Counted from the stretch's first letter, positions 20,620 to 29,302 are shown. The stretch: 64,000 nucleotides of DNA from Variovorax sp. EL159 (GCF_900100965.1 NZ_FMUJ01000001.1:110272-174271), one strand, 5' to 3'. Numbers and translations are program-made. Notes: generated by a model from the letters alone, not told the origin.

Positions 20620-20916
20620 ATGGCACAGCAACTGATCGTTGGATTGATCGTCGCGGCGGCCGCGTTCTACGCGGTCTGGCGCTGGATGCCCGCAGGCTGG
20701 CGGCGCAGCGCGGCGCACAAGCTCGCGGCCGGCACGCACCGCGCCGGGCTGGTCGACCAGCAACGTGCCGACCAACTGGCGGCTTCGCTCGCCAAGACCT
20801 CGGGCTGCGGCTCCTGCGACACCTGCGGAAGCTGCGCCCCCAAGACACCCTTCAAACCGGAAGCCGACAAGGCCACCAGCCCGCACAGCACGCTGTCGTC
20901 CACGAACAGCCTCTGA
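20620..20916 (+). CDS. FeoB-associated Cys-rich single-span membrane protein
   Basis: A 98-residue protein with one N-terminal transmembrane helix (residues about 4-20) and a cluster of four Cys near residue 65 (GCGSCDTCGSC). It follows feoB by 28 bases in the place where other bacteria have feoC or a Cys-rich FeoB-associated protein. The Cys set could bind an Fe-S cluster or iron. I think it belongs to the DUF6587-type proteins of this order; the role in Feo transport is inferred from position and cysteines. Confidence 0.75.
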   Translation: MAQQLIVGLIVAAAAFYAVWRWMPAGWRRSAAHKLAAGTHRAGLVDQQRADQLAASLAKTSGCGSCDTCGSCAPKTPFKPEADKATSPHSTLSSTNSL

Positions 20917-20921
20917 GACCG

Positions 20922-22106
20922 ATGCCCGCGCACATCCTCGTCGCCGGGGGCGGCATCGGGGGGCTGGCCACGGCGCTGGCGCTTTCCCGGAACCGGCACC
21001 GGGCCGACGTGTTCGAACAGGCCGCCGCCTTCGGCGAAATCGGTGCCGGCGTGCAGCTCGGCCCCAACGCCACGCGGCGCCTCCAGCAACTCGACCTGGG
21101 CCCGGGCCTGGCCGCCATCGCCGCGCGCCCCGACGCGCTCGTGGTCCACAGCGCCAGTAACGGTGCGCAGCTGGCCCGCCTGCCGCTCGGCGATGCCATG
21201 CAGCAGCGCTACGGCGCGCCTTACTTCTGTGTTCACCGTGCCGACCTTCATGGGCTGCTGCTTGATGCGGTGCGCGCGTGCGGCGGCGGCACGCTGGTCA
21301 TCGGCGCGCACATCGGGCAGATCGAAACCAGCGACGACCTCGTGTGCGTGTCCAGCACCGACGCGCGCGCTTGGGAGGGCGAGGCGCTCGTTGGCGCCGA
21401 TGGCCTCTGGAGCATTGCGCGGCGGCAGCTCGATGCGGCCTCGGCCGCCGAGTCGCCACGCATGACCGGCCACACGGCTTGGCGGGCGCTGGTCGAGCAA
21501 TCGAAATTGCCCGCGGCATTGCGCCGCACGCAGGTCGACGTGTGGCTCGGTCCGCGCCTGCATGCGGTGGCGTACCCGGTGCGCGGCGGCGACTGGCTCA
21601 ACGTGGTGGTCATCGCCGAATCCGCACCAGCCGGCGATGCGCGCGACTGGGACCAGACCAGCAGCATCGCCGCCCTGAAGCAGGCCATGGGCCGCAGCTG
21701 CGCCGGCCTGCAGACCTTGCTCGACGCCATGCCCGGCTGGCGTGCCTGGACGCTCAGCGACCGCGCCCCCGTTGCCAGTGCTGCCGACATGGCGCACGAG
21801 CGCGTCGCGCTGGTGGGCGATGCGGCGCATCCGATGGTTCCTTACCTGGCGCAAGGCGCCGGCATGGCGATCGAAGACGCGTTGGCGCTGGCCGACGCAC
21901 TCGGCCACGGCAGCGCGGCCGAAGTGCCGGCCGCCTTTTCGCGCTATGCCGACGTGCGATGGGCGCGCAACGCGCGGGTGCAGGCGAAGGCGCGCCGCAA
22001 CGGCGAAATCTTCCACGCCACGGGCGCCGTGCGCCTGGGCCGCGACATGGCGATGCGCATGCTCGGCCCGAAGCTGCTCGACCAGCCCTGGCTGTACGGG
22101 GGCTGA
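20922..22106 (+). CDS. FAD-dependent monooxygenase (salicylate hydroxylase-like)
   Basis: A 394-residue class A flavoprotein monooxygenase. It has the FAD-binding GGGIGGL near residue 9, the EIGAGVQLGPNA block, the DG motif (LVGADGLWS) and the second FAD motif VALVGDAAHPMVPYLAQGA. Relatives hydroxylate salicylate, 3- or 6-hydroxybenzoate or related aromatics with NAD(P)H and O2. No ring-cleavage genes are adjacent, so the substrate is open. It starts 5 bases after the Cys-rich gene but is functionally distinct. Confidence 0.85.
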   Translation: MPAHILVAGGGIGGLATALALSRNRHRADVFEQAAAFGEIGAGVQLGPNATRRLQQLDLGPGLAAIAARPDALVVHSASNGAQLARLPLGDAMQQRYGAPYFCVHRADLHGLLLDAVRACGGGTLVIGAHIGQIETSDDLVCVSSTDARAWEGEALVGADGLWSIARRQLDAASAAESPRMTGHTAWRALVEQSKLPAALRRTQVDVWLGPRLHAVAYPVRGGDWLNVVVIAESAPAGDARDWDQTSSIAALKQAMGRSCAGLQTLLDAMPGWRAWTLSDRAPVASAADMAHERVALVGDAAHPMVPYLAQGAGMAIEDALALADALGHGSAAEVPAAFSRYADVRWARNARVQAKARRNGEIFHATGAVRLGRDMAMRMLGPKLLDQPWLYGG

Positions 22107-22134
22107 AGACGGCGGCAGGGTACGGCGCTTGAGT

Positions 22135-22160
22135 ACGGCGGCGCATGTAGGCGCCGCCGT
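22135..22160. terminator. GC-rich hairpin between convergent genes
   Basis: ACGGCGGCGC and GCGCCGCCGT form a perfect 10-bp stem around ATGTAG, between the convergent monooxygenase and SUKH genes. There is no T-tract, so it is at best a bidirectional attenuating hairpin. Confidence 0.45.
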
Positions 22161-22169
22161 CGGCGCGCC

Positions 22170-23420
22170 TCAGAGCCTGAAGGTCTGCAGGTGCTCGATG
22201 CGCTCGGCGAGCCCTTCTTGCCCCAGGTAGTGGCCGTGCTTGCCATCGGCCATCTTCGCGAGCGAGGTTTCCAGTTCGAGCAGCATGGCATCGCGGTCCG
22301 CCACGAAGGCCGGCGGCACATCGATGCCCGCCTGTGCGCAGGCGTCCGCGATCAGGTGCGCGCTCGCGGGTGCGCCGCAGGCGGCGCACTTCACGATGGC
22401 CGCGACATTGGGCTCGGCGCCGTTGGCCAGCAGCGCGCTGGTGAGTTCGGGGGCGATTTGTCCGTCGATGTTGCGCAGCGCATCCGCCGCCACCGGCGCG
22501 CCCGCGCGCACCAGCGCCGCGGCGGTGGCAAAGGCGCCGTGCCCGACGGCGATGTCGGTTGCGAGCGCGCTGCCATGCACCGGCCCCTCGAAACTCACGC
22601 CGGCGGCCGCGAGCTGCACGATCAGCGCCGCGTCGTCAGTGGCAATCGCATGGCGCAGCGCCACGCGCGCAAGAGCTGGTCGATGGCGCAGCGTGGCCTC
22701 GGCCAGCGGTGTGCGCCAGTCGAGCACGGCGCGGGAATAGAAGGCGACCAGCTTGTCCATCAGGTCGAGGTCCAGTCCGTGGTCCTGGTGCCGGTCGTCG
22801 AGGTATTCGAGCAAGGTCTGCCCCGAGAAGTAGTCGCCCGCCGGGGCCAGCGGATCTTCTTCGAGGTGCAGTGCCGCGAAGGCGCCGTGCAGGTCGGTCG
22901 CGACGGTGGTCACGCCGTCTTCGTGCAAGGCATGCGTCCAGGCGGGCGGCAGGCCCTTCTTCCACGCGACGATGTGGCCGTGTTCGGCGCCGGGCTCGAC
23001 CACCGCGTAGATGCGGTCGGTGTACTCGAAGCCGCCGAACGGCAGGTGCGTGAGCTTGCCGCTCCACGGCGTGCCGCTTTCGTCGGCGGCGTCTTCGGCC
23101 AGCTCCTGCTCGTGCTCGATCCAGCCCTGCAGGTCGTGGTAGCCGTCGCTGCCGTCCCAGAACAATTCCGTCCAGCTGATGGCCTCGATGTTGCCGTTCA
23201 TCTCGAGCGTCAGGTCGTAGTCGAGCCGGCCACCCGACGTCTGCTGCCACAGCGCGACCAGTGCCTCGGGCAGGGGCCCCGCGCACAGCGCCTGCACGGC
23301 CGCGATCTGCTGCGCCGGCATCGGCGGCTGCGCATCGAAGATCACGCGGTCTGCGAACAGCACGATGCCGTGCTTGCGCAGGGTGGAGAGCTCGTCGGGT
23401 GCAAACCGGATGTCGTTCAT
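22170..23420 (-). CDS. SMI1/KNR4 (SUKH)-like protein with ankyrin-like repeats
   Basis: A 416-residue cytoplasmic protein. Residues about 40-190 read like a SUKH/SMI1-KNR4 domain (LPEALVALWQQTSGGRLDYD, then ISWTELFW and a PFGGFEYTDRIYAV strand region). Residues about 250-350 contain irregular ankyrin-like helical pairs (AIATDDAALIVQLAAAGVSF, AFATAAALVRAGAP, LTSALLANGAEPN), and a helical C-terminus follows. SUKH proteins are often immunity proteins of toxin systems. No toxin is adjacent, but the retron-type RT gene ends 70 bases upstream on the same strand, so it may be a retron accessory gene. A separate sigma-70-like promoter (23446-23473) argues for at least partial independence. The ATG at 23420 follows a CGGAG. 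Confidence 0.65.
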   Translation of the reverse strand: MNDIRFAPDELSTLRKHGIVLFADRVIFDAQPPMPAQQIAAVQALCAGPLPEALVALWQQTSGGRLDYDLTLEMNGNIEAISWTELFWDGSDGYHDLQGWIEHEQELAEDAADESGTPWSGKLTHLPFGGFEYTDRIYAVVEPGAEHGHIVAWKKGLPPAWTHALHEDGVTTVATDLHGAFAALHLEEDPLAPAGDYFSGQTLLEYLDDRHQDHGLDLDLMDKLVAFYSRAVLDWRTPLAEATLRHRPALARVALRHAIATDDAALIVQLAAAGVSFEGPVHGSALATDIAVGHGAFATAAALVRAGAPVAADALRNIDGQIAPELTSALLANGAEPNVAAIVKCAACGAPASAHLIADACAQAGIDVPPAFVADRDAMLLELETSLAKMADGKHGHYLGQEGLAERIEHLQTFRL

Positions 23421-23445
23421 GGCAGTGATCTCCGTTGTTTCCAAA

Positions 23446-23473
23446 AATGTAGCGCTTTACGCAGACGGAGCAA
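23446..23473 (-). promoter_or_regulatory. Candidate sigma-70 promoter for the SUKH gene
   Basis: On the minus strand TTGCTC is followed after 16 bases by TACATT, with the start codon about 26 bases further on. It falls in the 70-base gap after the RT gene. Confidence 0.5.
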
Positions 23474-23490
23474 GCCTTGCCACCTCTATT

Positions 23491-24915
23491 TCATGAGGGT
23501 GGTTGCGTCGTGTGCGGCGTTATCTGCGTCGTCATGTGCGTCGTCACCTGCGGCCATTCGATGCGGTCGAACAGGCGCATCAGCCGGACCTTGCGGCCGT
23601 GGTTGAACTGCCCGATCCACGCGATGTGGCCCAGCAGGTGGCCGCGAAAGTCACTCACCCTTGCGCGGTTCTGGCCCGTGGGGCCGTGTAGCACGCATTG
23701 ATGCAGCACGGCTTTCAGCCGGTCGAAGTCTTCGCGCGGCGCATTCGCCTTCTGGTTGACGACCACGCCGGTCACGCGTTGCTGGCGGTGTTGCGGCATG
23801 CAGCGCACCTTGCGCGGATGGAGCGTGAAGCCTTCATCGGCCGCGATGCCGCCGACCCAGGCCCTCAACGCCGTGAACTGGCTGCGCAGCGATGCGGGTC
23901 CCGAGAACACGAGGTCGTCGGCATAGCGCGTGTAGGTGGCACCGAAGACCCACGCCAGCCCTTCGAGCCGCAGGTCGAGCCGGAAGGCGCAGAGGTTCGC
24001 GAGCGCGGGCGAACACGGCGAGCCTTGCGGCAGATGCGGTGCAGCCAGGCGCCTGGCGCCCAGCCAGTCGAGGCCACCGTCGTCACGCAGCCGTTCCACC
24101 ACCGCGCTGTCGGTGCGGTGCGTGCACAGCGCGGTGAGGGCGCGCGCCACGCCCTCGGGGTAGCCCAGCGTGCGCCACGTCGCGTGCACGCGCGAGGCGC
24201 GAACGCTAGCAAAGAAATCGCACAGGTCGAAGCCGATCACCACCTCCTTGCCGGCATGCGCGGCCGCGTGGCTGGCGACAGAGCGGCCCTGCACGAAGCC
24301 GTGCGCCGCTTCGTGCACGGGCACGTGCTGCAGCAGGTCGTCGAGGATGCGGCGCTGCACGCGCTTCAGGTCGGCCTTTGGGATCTCCAGCAGACGAAGG
24401 CCGCCGAGGCGCTTGGGCTGCAACTGGTAGCGGTAGTGGGAGGCGGGGCGCGCACCGGCCGCGTCGGGCTCGCGAAAGCCTTGTGCCGCCGATGTGAGCC
24501 ATGCCAGGCGCTCGGGATCAAGCTCAAGCCACTGCGCGAGTTCGGACAGCGTGGGAACGTGCGGCAAAGCGAAGTGGTCCAGGCCCATCGGCCGCGGCAG
24601 CATCTCCGCAGGTCGCAGGATGATTCGCCGGACGCGGGGCAGATCGTCCTGCGCGAAGGCGAGGTCCAGCTCGGGCATGTCGTGGATCGCCTTCGCCAGC
24701 GCGGGCAGATCGGTGCGCCGCCATGTGGCTTGCGAGCGATTGCCGAGCGCTTCGGCGAAGGGCTTGAGCCACGGCGGGTCGGCGCCCAGCGTCGCGGCGG
24801 CCCGCGCACGCAGCGCATCGGGCGCGGTGCCGCCGGGCTGCCTGGCGTCGGCCAGCAAGGCCCGCGCAAGGCTGCGGGCCAGCCATTCCCTGTAGCTCAA
24901 CGCGCGCGTCGTCAT
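23491..24915 (-). CDS. Retron-type reverse transcriptase
   Basis: A 474-residue RT. Residues 1-160 are an N-terminal extension that includes a helical TLSELAQWLELDPERLAWL block typical of retron RTs. The palm follows: RT1 KRLGGLRLLEIPKADLK (168-184), HGFVQGRS (205-212), motif A FDLCDFF (229-235), motif B PQGSPCSPALAN (296-307), catalytic YADD (331-334) and the retron VTG (381-383) in RVTGVVVNQK. The retron NAxxH motif appears as HAAAH (216-220), with Asn replaced. There is no maturase or endonuclease domain, which excludes a group II intron protein. The region upstream folds as an msr-msd candidate. Retrons make msDNA and act mostly in phage defence. Confidence 0.85.
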   Translation of the reverse strand: MTTRALSYREWLARSLARALLADARQPGGTAPDALRARAAATLGADPPWLKPFAEALGNRSQATWRRTDLPALAKAIHDMPELDLAFAQDDLPRVRRIILRPAEMLPRPMGLDHFALPHVPTLSELAQWLELDPERLAWLTSAAQGFREPDAAGARPASHYRYQLQPKRLGGLRLLEIPKADLKRVQRRILDDLLQHVPVHEAAHGFVQGRSVASHAAAHAGKEVVIGFDLCDFFASVRASRVHATWRTLGYPEGVARALTALCTHRTDSAVVERLRDDGGLDWLGARRLAAPHLPQGSPCSPALANLCAFRLDLRLEGLAWVFGATYTRYADDLVFSGPASLRSQFTALRAWVGGIAADEGFTLHPRKVRCMPQHRQQRVTGVVVNQKANAPREDFDRLKAVLHQCVLHGPTGQNRARVSDFRGHLLGHIAWIGQFNHGRKVRLMRLFDRIEWPQVTTHMTTQITPHTTQPPS

Positions 24916-24945
24916 GAAGGTGATGAGGCCGATCGATGAAGGTGG

Positions 24946-25117
24946 GCGGCAACCAGCCCTTCAACCAGCCGGTGATGCGCCAGCCGTGCTGCGCGTCAGC
25001 GCAGTCGGGCTTGCGCGCCGGAACGTGTAGCCATCCATCCACCGCGGGGTTTCCCCGCAGCACAAGGCAGAACGACGAATCGCATCGCCTTGTCGAGTCT
25101 TGAAGTGCTGGTGCCGC
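24946..25117 (-). ncRNA. Candidate retron msr-msd RNA
   Basis: Read on the minus strand, the 172-base interval begins and ends with an imperfect inverted repeat: a1 (25117-25100, GCGGCACCAGCACTTCAA) pairs with a2 (24964-24946) over 17 of 18 positions with one bulge. Inside are hairpin 1 (ACAAGGC/GCCTTGT, 25093-25087 with 25068-25062, a UUCG-capped ministem in its loop), hairpin 2 (GCGGGG AAA CCCCGC, 25058-25044) and a long msd-like hairpin (25021-24969) with 4-bp, 9-bp (one mismatch) and 6-bp helices and a 4-base loop. It ends 31 bases before the RT start codon, the normal retron order. The branching G and exact msDNA ends cannot be fixed. Confidence 0.75.
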
Positions 25118-25121
25118 GCGG

Positions 25122-25127
25122 ATTGTA
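25122..25127 (-). promoter_or_regulatory. Candidate -10 box of the retron RNA
   Basis: TACAAT on the minus strand lies 4 bases before the 5' end of the a1 repeat, so transcription would begin at or inside a1 as in known retrons. No good -35 hexamer is visible 16-18 bases upstream. Confidence 0.45.
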
Positions 25128-25158
25128 GGAGCCGTCGGTGCGCGCGGCCTTCAGGTTG

Positions 25159-26019
25159 CTACAGGTCGGTGCGCAGCTTCCAGATTTCGGGGAACAGCAC
25201 CACGTCGAGCATCTTGCGCAGGTAGCTCACGCCGCCGGTGCCGCCGGTACCGCGCTTGAAGCCGATCACGCGCTCGACGGTCGTCACGTGGCGGAAGCGC
25301 CAGAGTCGGAAGGCGTCTTCGAGGTCGGTGAGTTTTTCGCCGAGCTGGTACAGGTCCCAGTGGTCGTGCGGGTTTCGATAGACGATGAGCCATGCGGCCT
25401 CGACGCCATCGCTGACTTCGTAAGGCTGGGTCCAGTCGCGTTTCAGCCGGTCGATGGGCACCGGCAGGCCGTGGCGTGCCAGCAGGCGCAGCGACTCGTC
25501 GTACAGCGAAGGCGCACGGTAGGCCGCATCGACCTGCGCCAGCAGATCGGCACGGTGCGCGTGCGGCTTGAGCATGGCGGCGTTCTTGTTGCCGAGCGCG
25601 AATTCGATGCAGCGGTACTGCGCGCTCTGGAAGCCGCTGGAGTTGGCAAGGTAGGGGCGCATCGCCGTGTACTCGGGCGGCGTCATGGTCGACAGCACGG
25701 TCCATGCGCTCACCAGCTGTTCCATGATGCGGCTCACGCGGGCGAGCATCTTGAAGGCGTCGGCCAGCTTCTCTTCGGCGATGCAGGCGGTGGCGGCGTG
25801 CAGCTCGTGCAGCATCAGCTTCATCCAGAGCTCGCTGGTCTGGTGCTGCACGATGAAGAGCATCTCGTCGTGCGCGGGCGACAGCGGATGCTGGGCGTTG
25901 AGGATCTCGTCGAGGTGCAGATAGTCGCCGTAGCTCATGGACTTGCTGAAGTCCAGCTGCGCCTTTTCTTCGTGAACGATGTTCTCGAGGCTTTTCGCGG
26001 GGCTCTTGTCGGCGGTCAT
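25159..26019 (-). CDS. kynA: Tryptophan 2,3-dioxygenase
   Basis: A 286-residue haem enzyme that opens the indole ring of L-tryptophan to N-formylkynurenine. Family landmarks are [37 protein letters not shown], the [10 protein letters not shown] substrate loop and [19 protein letters not shown] with the proximal His. It overlaps kynU by ATGA and is the last gene of kynB-kynU-kynA. The next element downstream is the retron RNA region. Confidence 0.97.
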   Translation of the reverse strand: MTADKSPAKSLENIVHEEKAQLDFSKSMSYGDYLHLDEILNAQHPLSPAHDEMLFIVQHQTSELWMKLMLHELHAATACIAEEKLADAFKMLARVSRIMEQLVSAWTVLSTMTPPEYTAMRPYLANSSGFQSAQYRCIEFALGNKNAAMLKPHAHRADLLAQVDAAYRAPSLYDESLRLLARHGLPVPIDRLKRDWTQPYEVSDGVEAAWLIVYRNPHDHWDLYQLGEKLTDLEDAFRLWRFRHVTTVERVIGFKRGTGGTGGVSYLRKMLDVVLFPEIWKLRTDL

Positions 26020-27293
26020 GTCACTGCGTTCTTGCGGTTGAATTCAGCGCGTCGCCACTCGCCGGTTTCGAGCACCTGCACGAGATGCTCGACCGAGTTC
26101 CACACGTCCTCGAAGCCGATGTACAGCGGCGTGAAGCCGAAGCGCAGGATGTCGGGCATCTGCGAATCGCCGGCGCGATAGTCGCCGATCACGCCGCGCG
26201 CGATCAGCGCCTGCACGATGGCGTAGGCGCCTTCTTCGCGGCTGAGGCACACCTGCGAGCCGCGCAGCGCGTGGTCACGCGGCGTGACGAGCGAGAGGCC
26301 CTGGCCGGCGCAGCGCTCCTCGACCAGCTGGATGAACAGATCGGTGAGCGCGAGCGACTTGGCGCGCAGCGCGGACATCGCACCGTTGCCGCCGTTGAAG
26401 GCCTCGGCTGCGAGCACCGTATCGAGGCCGCATTCGAGCCCCGCCAGCGCAATGATCGGCTGCGTGCCGCAGAGGTAACGGCCCACGCCCGGTGCGGGCC
26501 GGTAGTGCGGCGTGAACTCGAAGGGCGCCGCATGGCCCCACCAGCCCGAAAGCGGTTGCTCGAACTGGCCGGCGTGCCGCGCGTTGACCCATGCGAAGGC
26601 CGGGGCGCCCGGGCCGCCGTTCAGGTACTTGTAGCCGCAGCCGATCGCGTAGTCAGCGTTGCTGTCGTTCAGGGCCACCGGCACGGCGCCCGCGCTGTGC
26701 GCGAGATCCCACACCGCGAGGGCGCCCACGGCGTGGGCGGCGGTGGTGATGGCCTTCATGTCGTGCATGGCGCCGGTGCGGTAGTTGACGTGCGTGAGCA
26801 TCAGCACGGCCACTTCGTCGGTGAGCACACCGGGCAACTCGCTTGCTTCGATCAGCTTGAGCGTGAAGCCGCGCTCGCGGCACAGCGACTCGGCGATGTA
26901 GAGGTCGGTCGGGAAGTTGCTGCGCTCGCTGATGACCAGCTTGCGGCCGCTGTCTTTTTGCTGCGAGAGCGCCGCGAACAGCACCTTGTAGAGGTTCACC
27001 GAAGTGCTGTCGGTGCACACCACTTCGCCGGGCGCGGCACCGATCAGGCGGGCCACCTTGTCGCCCAGGCGCTGCGGCAGGTCGAACCAGCTCGCGGTGT
27101 TCCACGAGCGGATCAGGCCTTCGCCCCATTCCTTCGTCACCACTTCGGCGATGCGCGCCGGCGCGGCCTTGGGCATCACGCCGAGCGAGTTGCCGTCGAG
27201 GTACAGCACGTCCCCGGGGATGGTGAATTGGTCGCGCAAGGCGCGCAGCGGGTCTTGCGCGTCGAGCGCGCGGCAGTCTGCAAGGGTCGTCAT
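26016..27293 (-). CDS. kynU: Kynureninase
   Basis: A 425-residue PLP enzyme cleaving kynurenine to anthranilate and alanine. Visible are [21 protein letters not shown]-type phosphate loop ([13 protein letters not shown]), [13 protein letters not shown] with the PLP Asp, and [15 protein letters not shown] carrying the Schiff-base Lys. The ATG at 27293 is the canonical start; an upstream in-frame extension has no family similarity. It sits 10 bases after kynB and overlaps kynA by 4 bases. Confidence 0.97.
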   Translation of the reverse strand: MTTLADCRALDAQDPLRALRDQFTIPGDVLYLDGNSLGVMPKAAPARIAEVVTKEWGEGLIRSWNTASWFDLPQRLGDKVARLIGAAPGEVVCTDSTSVNLYKVLFAALSQQKDSGRKLVISERSNFPTDLYIAESLCRERGFTLKLIEASELPGVLTDEVAVLMLTHVNYRTGAMHDMKAITTAAHAVGALAVWDLAHSAGAVPVALNDSNADYAIGCGYKYLNGGPGAPAFAWVNARHAGQFEQPLSGWWGHAAPFEFTPHYRPAPGVGRYLCGTQPIIALAGLECGLDTVLAAEAFNGGNGAMSALRAKSLALTDLFIQLVEERCAGQGLSLVTPRDHALRGSQVCLSREEGAYAIVQALIARGVIGDYRAGDSQMPDILRFGFTPLYIGFEDVWNSVEHLVQVLETGEWRRAEFNRKNAVT

Positions 27294-27303
27294 GGTGGAG
27301 GTT

Positions 27304-27954
27304 TCAGCGAGGAAGTTCGCGCAGCACGGCGCGAACGGGGGAGGCATCGGCGCTGACCAGCTTGAGCGGCAGCGCGATGAGTTCGTAGTCGCCCTCGGGC
27401 ACGTCGTCGAGCACAAGGTTCTCGAGCACGCGCAGGTCGAGGCGGCGGATGCGTTGGTGGCTTTCCAGCGTCTTGCTGTCGGCCGGGTCGATGCTGGCGG
27501 TGTCGATGCCGATGAGCTTCACGCCCATGGCCGCGAGGCGCTCGACGGTGGCGGGTGCGTAGGCCGCGAGTTGCGGGTCCCAGCGGTCCACCGGCATGGC
27601 GGTGTAGGTGCGCACCAGCACGCGCTGCGGCAGGTCGCTGTCGACGGCGTGGGCAATGTGCTCCCACTCGATCAGCGGGCCCTTGTCGATCGCGTGGATC
27701 ACGCGGCAGGGGCCGAGGAAGGGCGTGAGGTCGACATGGCCGATGGTCTGGCCGTCGGGGTCGTAGTGCAGCGGTGCATCGGCGTGCGCGCCGACGTGGG
27801 GCGAGAGCTTGATCTCGCTGACGTTCACCGGGCAGCCTGGCGAAATGGTCGCGGCCCAGCGCTGCTGGTAGGGCGTGTCGCCGGGAAACACCGGCGCGCC
27901 TCCATGCACGGGCGGCGAAATGTCCCAGATGCGTTGCTGATGTGATGGAGCCAT
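27304..27954 (-). CDS. kynB: Kynurenine formamidase (arylformamidase)
   Basis: A 216-residue metal-dependent cyclase-family hydrolase converting N-formylkynurenine to kynurenine. It carries VFPGDTPY near residue 22 and the metal motif [14 protein letters not shown] (HxGxHxDxP) near residue 52. It leads the kynB-kynU-kynA operon, which together turns tryptophan into anthranilate. No Lrp-type kynR regulator is adjacent within this window. Confidence 0.96.
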   Translation of the reverse strand: MAPSHQQRIWDISPPVHGGAPVFPGDTPYQQRWAATISPGCPVNVSEIKLSPHVGAHADAPLHYDPDGQTIGHVDLTPFLGPCRVIHAIDKGPLIEWEHIAHAVDSDLPQRVLVRTYTAMPVDRWDPQLAAYAPATVERLAAMGVKLIGIDTASIDPADSKTLESHQRIRRLDLRVLENLVLDDVPEGDYELIALPLKLVSADASPVRAVLRELPR

Positions 27955-28029
27955 GGCGCGAAGGTAGCGCCGGGCGAGGCGTCGTGGTGTCGGTTATTTC
28001 CAACACCGAACGTCACGAGATGAACCGGC

Positions 28030-28344
28030 TCAGTGCAGAGGCGACAGCGCCGGCAGCCCGTGCCGTGCCCGGGCCCGTTCGCAGGCGTCGCTGCCGGACT
28101 GCAGCTCGTGGCAGGGGTTGGGGCGCCATTCGTAGATGCCGCAGCTCACGGCCTGGCCGATCTTGCCGGTGAGGGCGGCGCAGCGCATCGGCGTGTGGTC
28201 GGTGCCGCGCATGCGGCAGATGGCGTCGTTCACCTCGACGGCGAGGCCTGAAGGCACCTTGCCGCCGTTGTCGTCGAGTTCGTGCACGCTGAAATCGACA
28301 CGGTAGGCGGCGCAGCAGGCGCCGCATTGCTGGCAATCGGACAT
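28030..28344 (-). CDS. YkgJ-family cysteine cluster protein
   Basis: A 104-residue protein with the family Cys signature at its N-terminus (CQQCGACC at 4-11) and further Cys in AICRMRG, MRCAALTG, VSCGIYEWRPNPCHEL and DAC. The pattern suggests bound zinc or an Fe-S cluster. The function of this family is not established. It lies 25 bases upstream of argF on the same strand sense but its link to arginine synthesis is not supported. Confidence 0.88.
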   Translation of the reverse strand: MSDCQQCGACCAAYRVDFSVHELDDNGGKVPSGLAVEVNDAICRMRGTDHTPMRCAALTGKIGQAVSCGIYEWRPNPCHELQSGSDACERARARHGLPALSPLH

Positions 28345-28369
28345 GCGGCTGCGCCCTTGGCCCGGAAGA

Positions 28370-29302
28370 TCAGAGCCTGCCGAGCAGGAGGAACTCCATC
28401 AGCGCCTTCTGCGCGTGCAGGCGGTTCTCGGCCTCGTCCCACACCACCGACTGCGGCCCGTCGATGACCTCGGCCTGCACTTCCTCGCCGCGGTGGGCGG
28501 GCAGGCAGTGCATGAAGAGGGCGCCGGGCTGGGCGATGCGCATCATGTCTTCATCGACGCACCAGTCGGCAAAGGCCTTGCGGCGGGCCTCGTTCTCGGC
28601 TTCGTAGCCCATGCTGGTCCACACGTCGGTGGTGACGAGGTCGGCGCCGCGGCAGGCTTCCATCGGGTCCTTGAAGACCTTGTAGCTGTCGCCCGAGCGG
28701 ATGCCGGCGATCGACTGGTCGACCTCGTAGCCGCTGGGCGTGCTCACATGCACCGTGAAGCCCAGGATCTCGGCCGCCTGCAGCCAGGTGTTGGCCATGT
28801 TGTTGCCGTCGCCCACCCAGGCCACCGTCTTGCCCTGGATCGAGCCGCGGTGCTCGATGTAGGTGAAGATGTCCGCCAGGATCTGGCAGGGGTGGAACTC
28901 GTTGGTCAGGCCGTTGATGACGGGCACGCGCGAGTGCGCGGCGAAGGCATCGATCTTGGTCTGCTCGTAGGTGCGGATCATCACGATGTCGACCATGCGG
29001 CTGATGACCTTGGCGCTGTCCTCGATGGGCTCGGCGCGGCCCAACTGGCTGTCGCCGGTGGTCAGGTGCACCACGCTGCCGCCGAGTTGGTACATGCCGG
29101 CCTCGAAGCTCACGCGGGTGCGCGTGCTGGCCTTCTCGAAGATCATGGCCAGCGTGCGGTCGACCAGCGGCTGGTGCTTTTCGTAGGTCTTGAACTTCTT
29201 CTTGATGATCGCCATGCGATCGAAGAGGTAGGCGTACTCGTCGGCGGTGAAGTCGGCGAACTGCAGGTAGTGCCGGATGGTGTTCGCGGTGGCGGTCGTC
29301 AT
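28370..29302 (-). CDS. argF: Ornithine carbamoyltransferase
   Basis: A 310-residue enzyme that makes citrulline from ornithine and carbamoyl phosphate. The carbamoyl-phosphate loop STRTR, the ornithine region and the HCLPAHRGEEV motif are all present. The ATG at 29302 overlaps the argD stop by 4 bases, so the two arginine genes are coupled. Confidence 0.97.
   Translation of the reverse strand: MTTATANTIRHYLQFADFTADEYAYLFDRMAIIKKKFKTYEKHQPLVDRTLAMIFEKASTRTRVSFEAGMYQLGGSVVHLTTGDSQLGRAEPIEDSAKVISRMVDIVMIRTYEQTKIDAFAAHSRVPVINGLTNEFHPCQILADIFTYIEHRGSIQGKTVAWVGDGNNMANTWLQAAEILGFTVHVSTPSGYEVDQSIAGIRSGDSYKVFKDPMEACRGADLVTTDVWTSMGYEAENEARRKAFADWCVDEDMMRIAQPGALFMHCLPAHRGEEVQAEVIDGPQSVVWDEAENRLHAQKALMEFLLLGRL

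Noticed and set aside
23491-24915. RT as group II intron maturase or DGR reverse transcriptase
   Set aside because: No maturase X or HNH domain, no intron ends or template/variable repeats seen nearby, and retron motifs are present.
24524-25063. Minus-strand 179-codon frame overlapping the retron RNA and RT start
   Set aside because: It is out of frame with the RT over most of its length and its first part is read from the structured RNA region; no family resemblance.
25044-25093. Hairpins downstream of kynA as simple terminators
   Set aside because: No T-run follows any stem, and the ends of the region pair with each other as in an msr-msd; a minor terminating role is not excluded.
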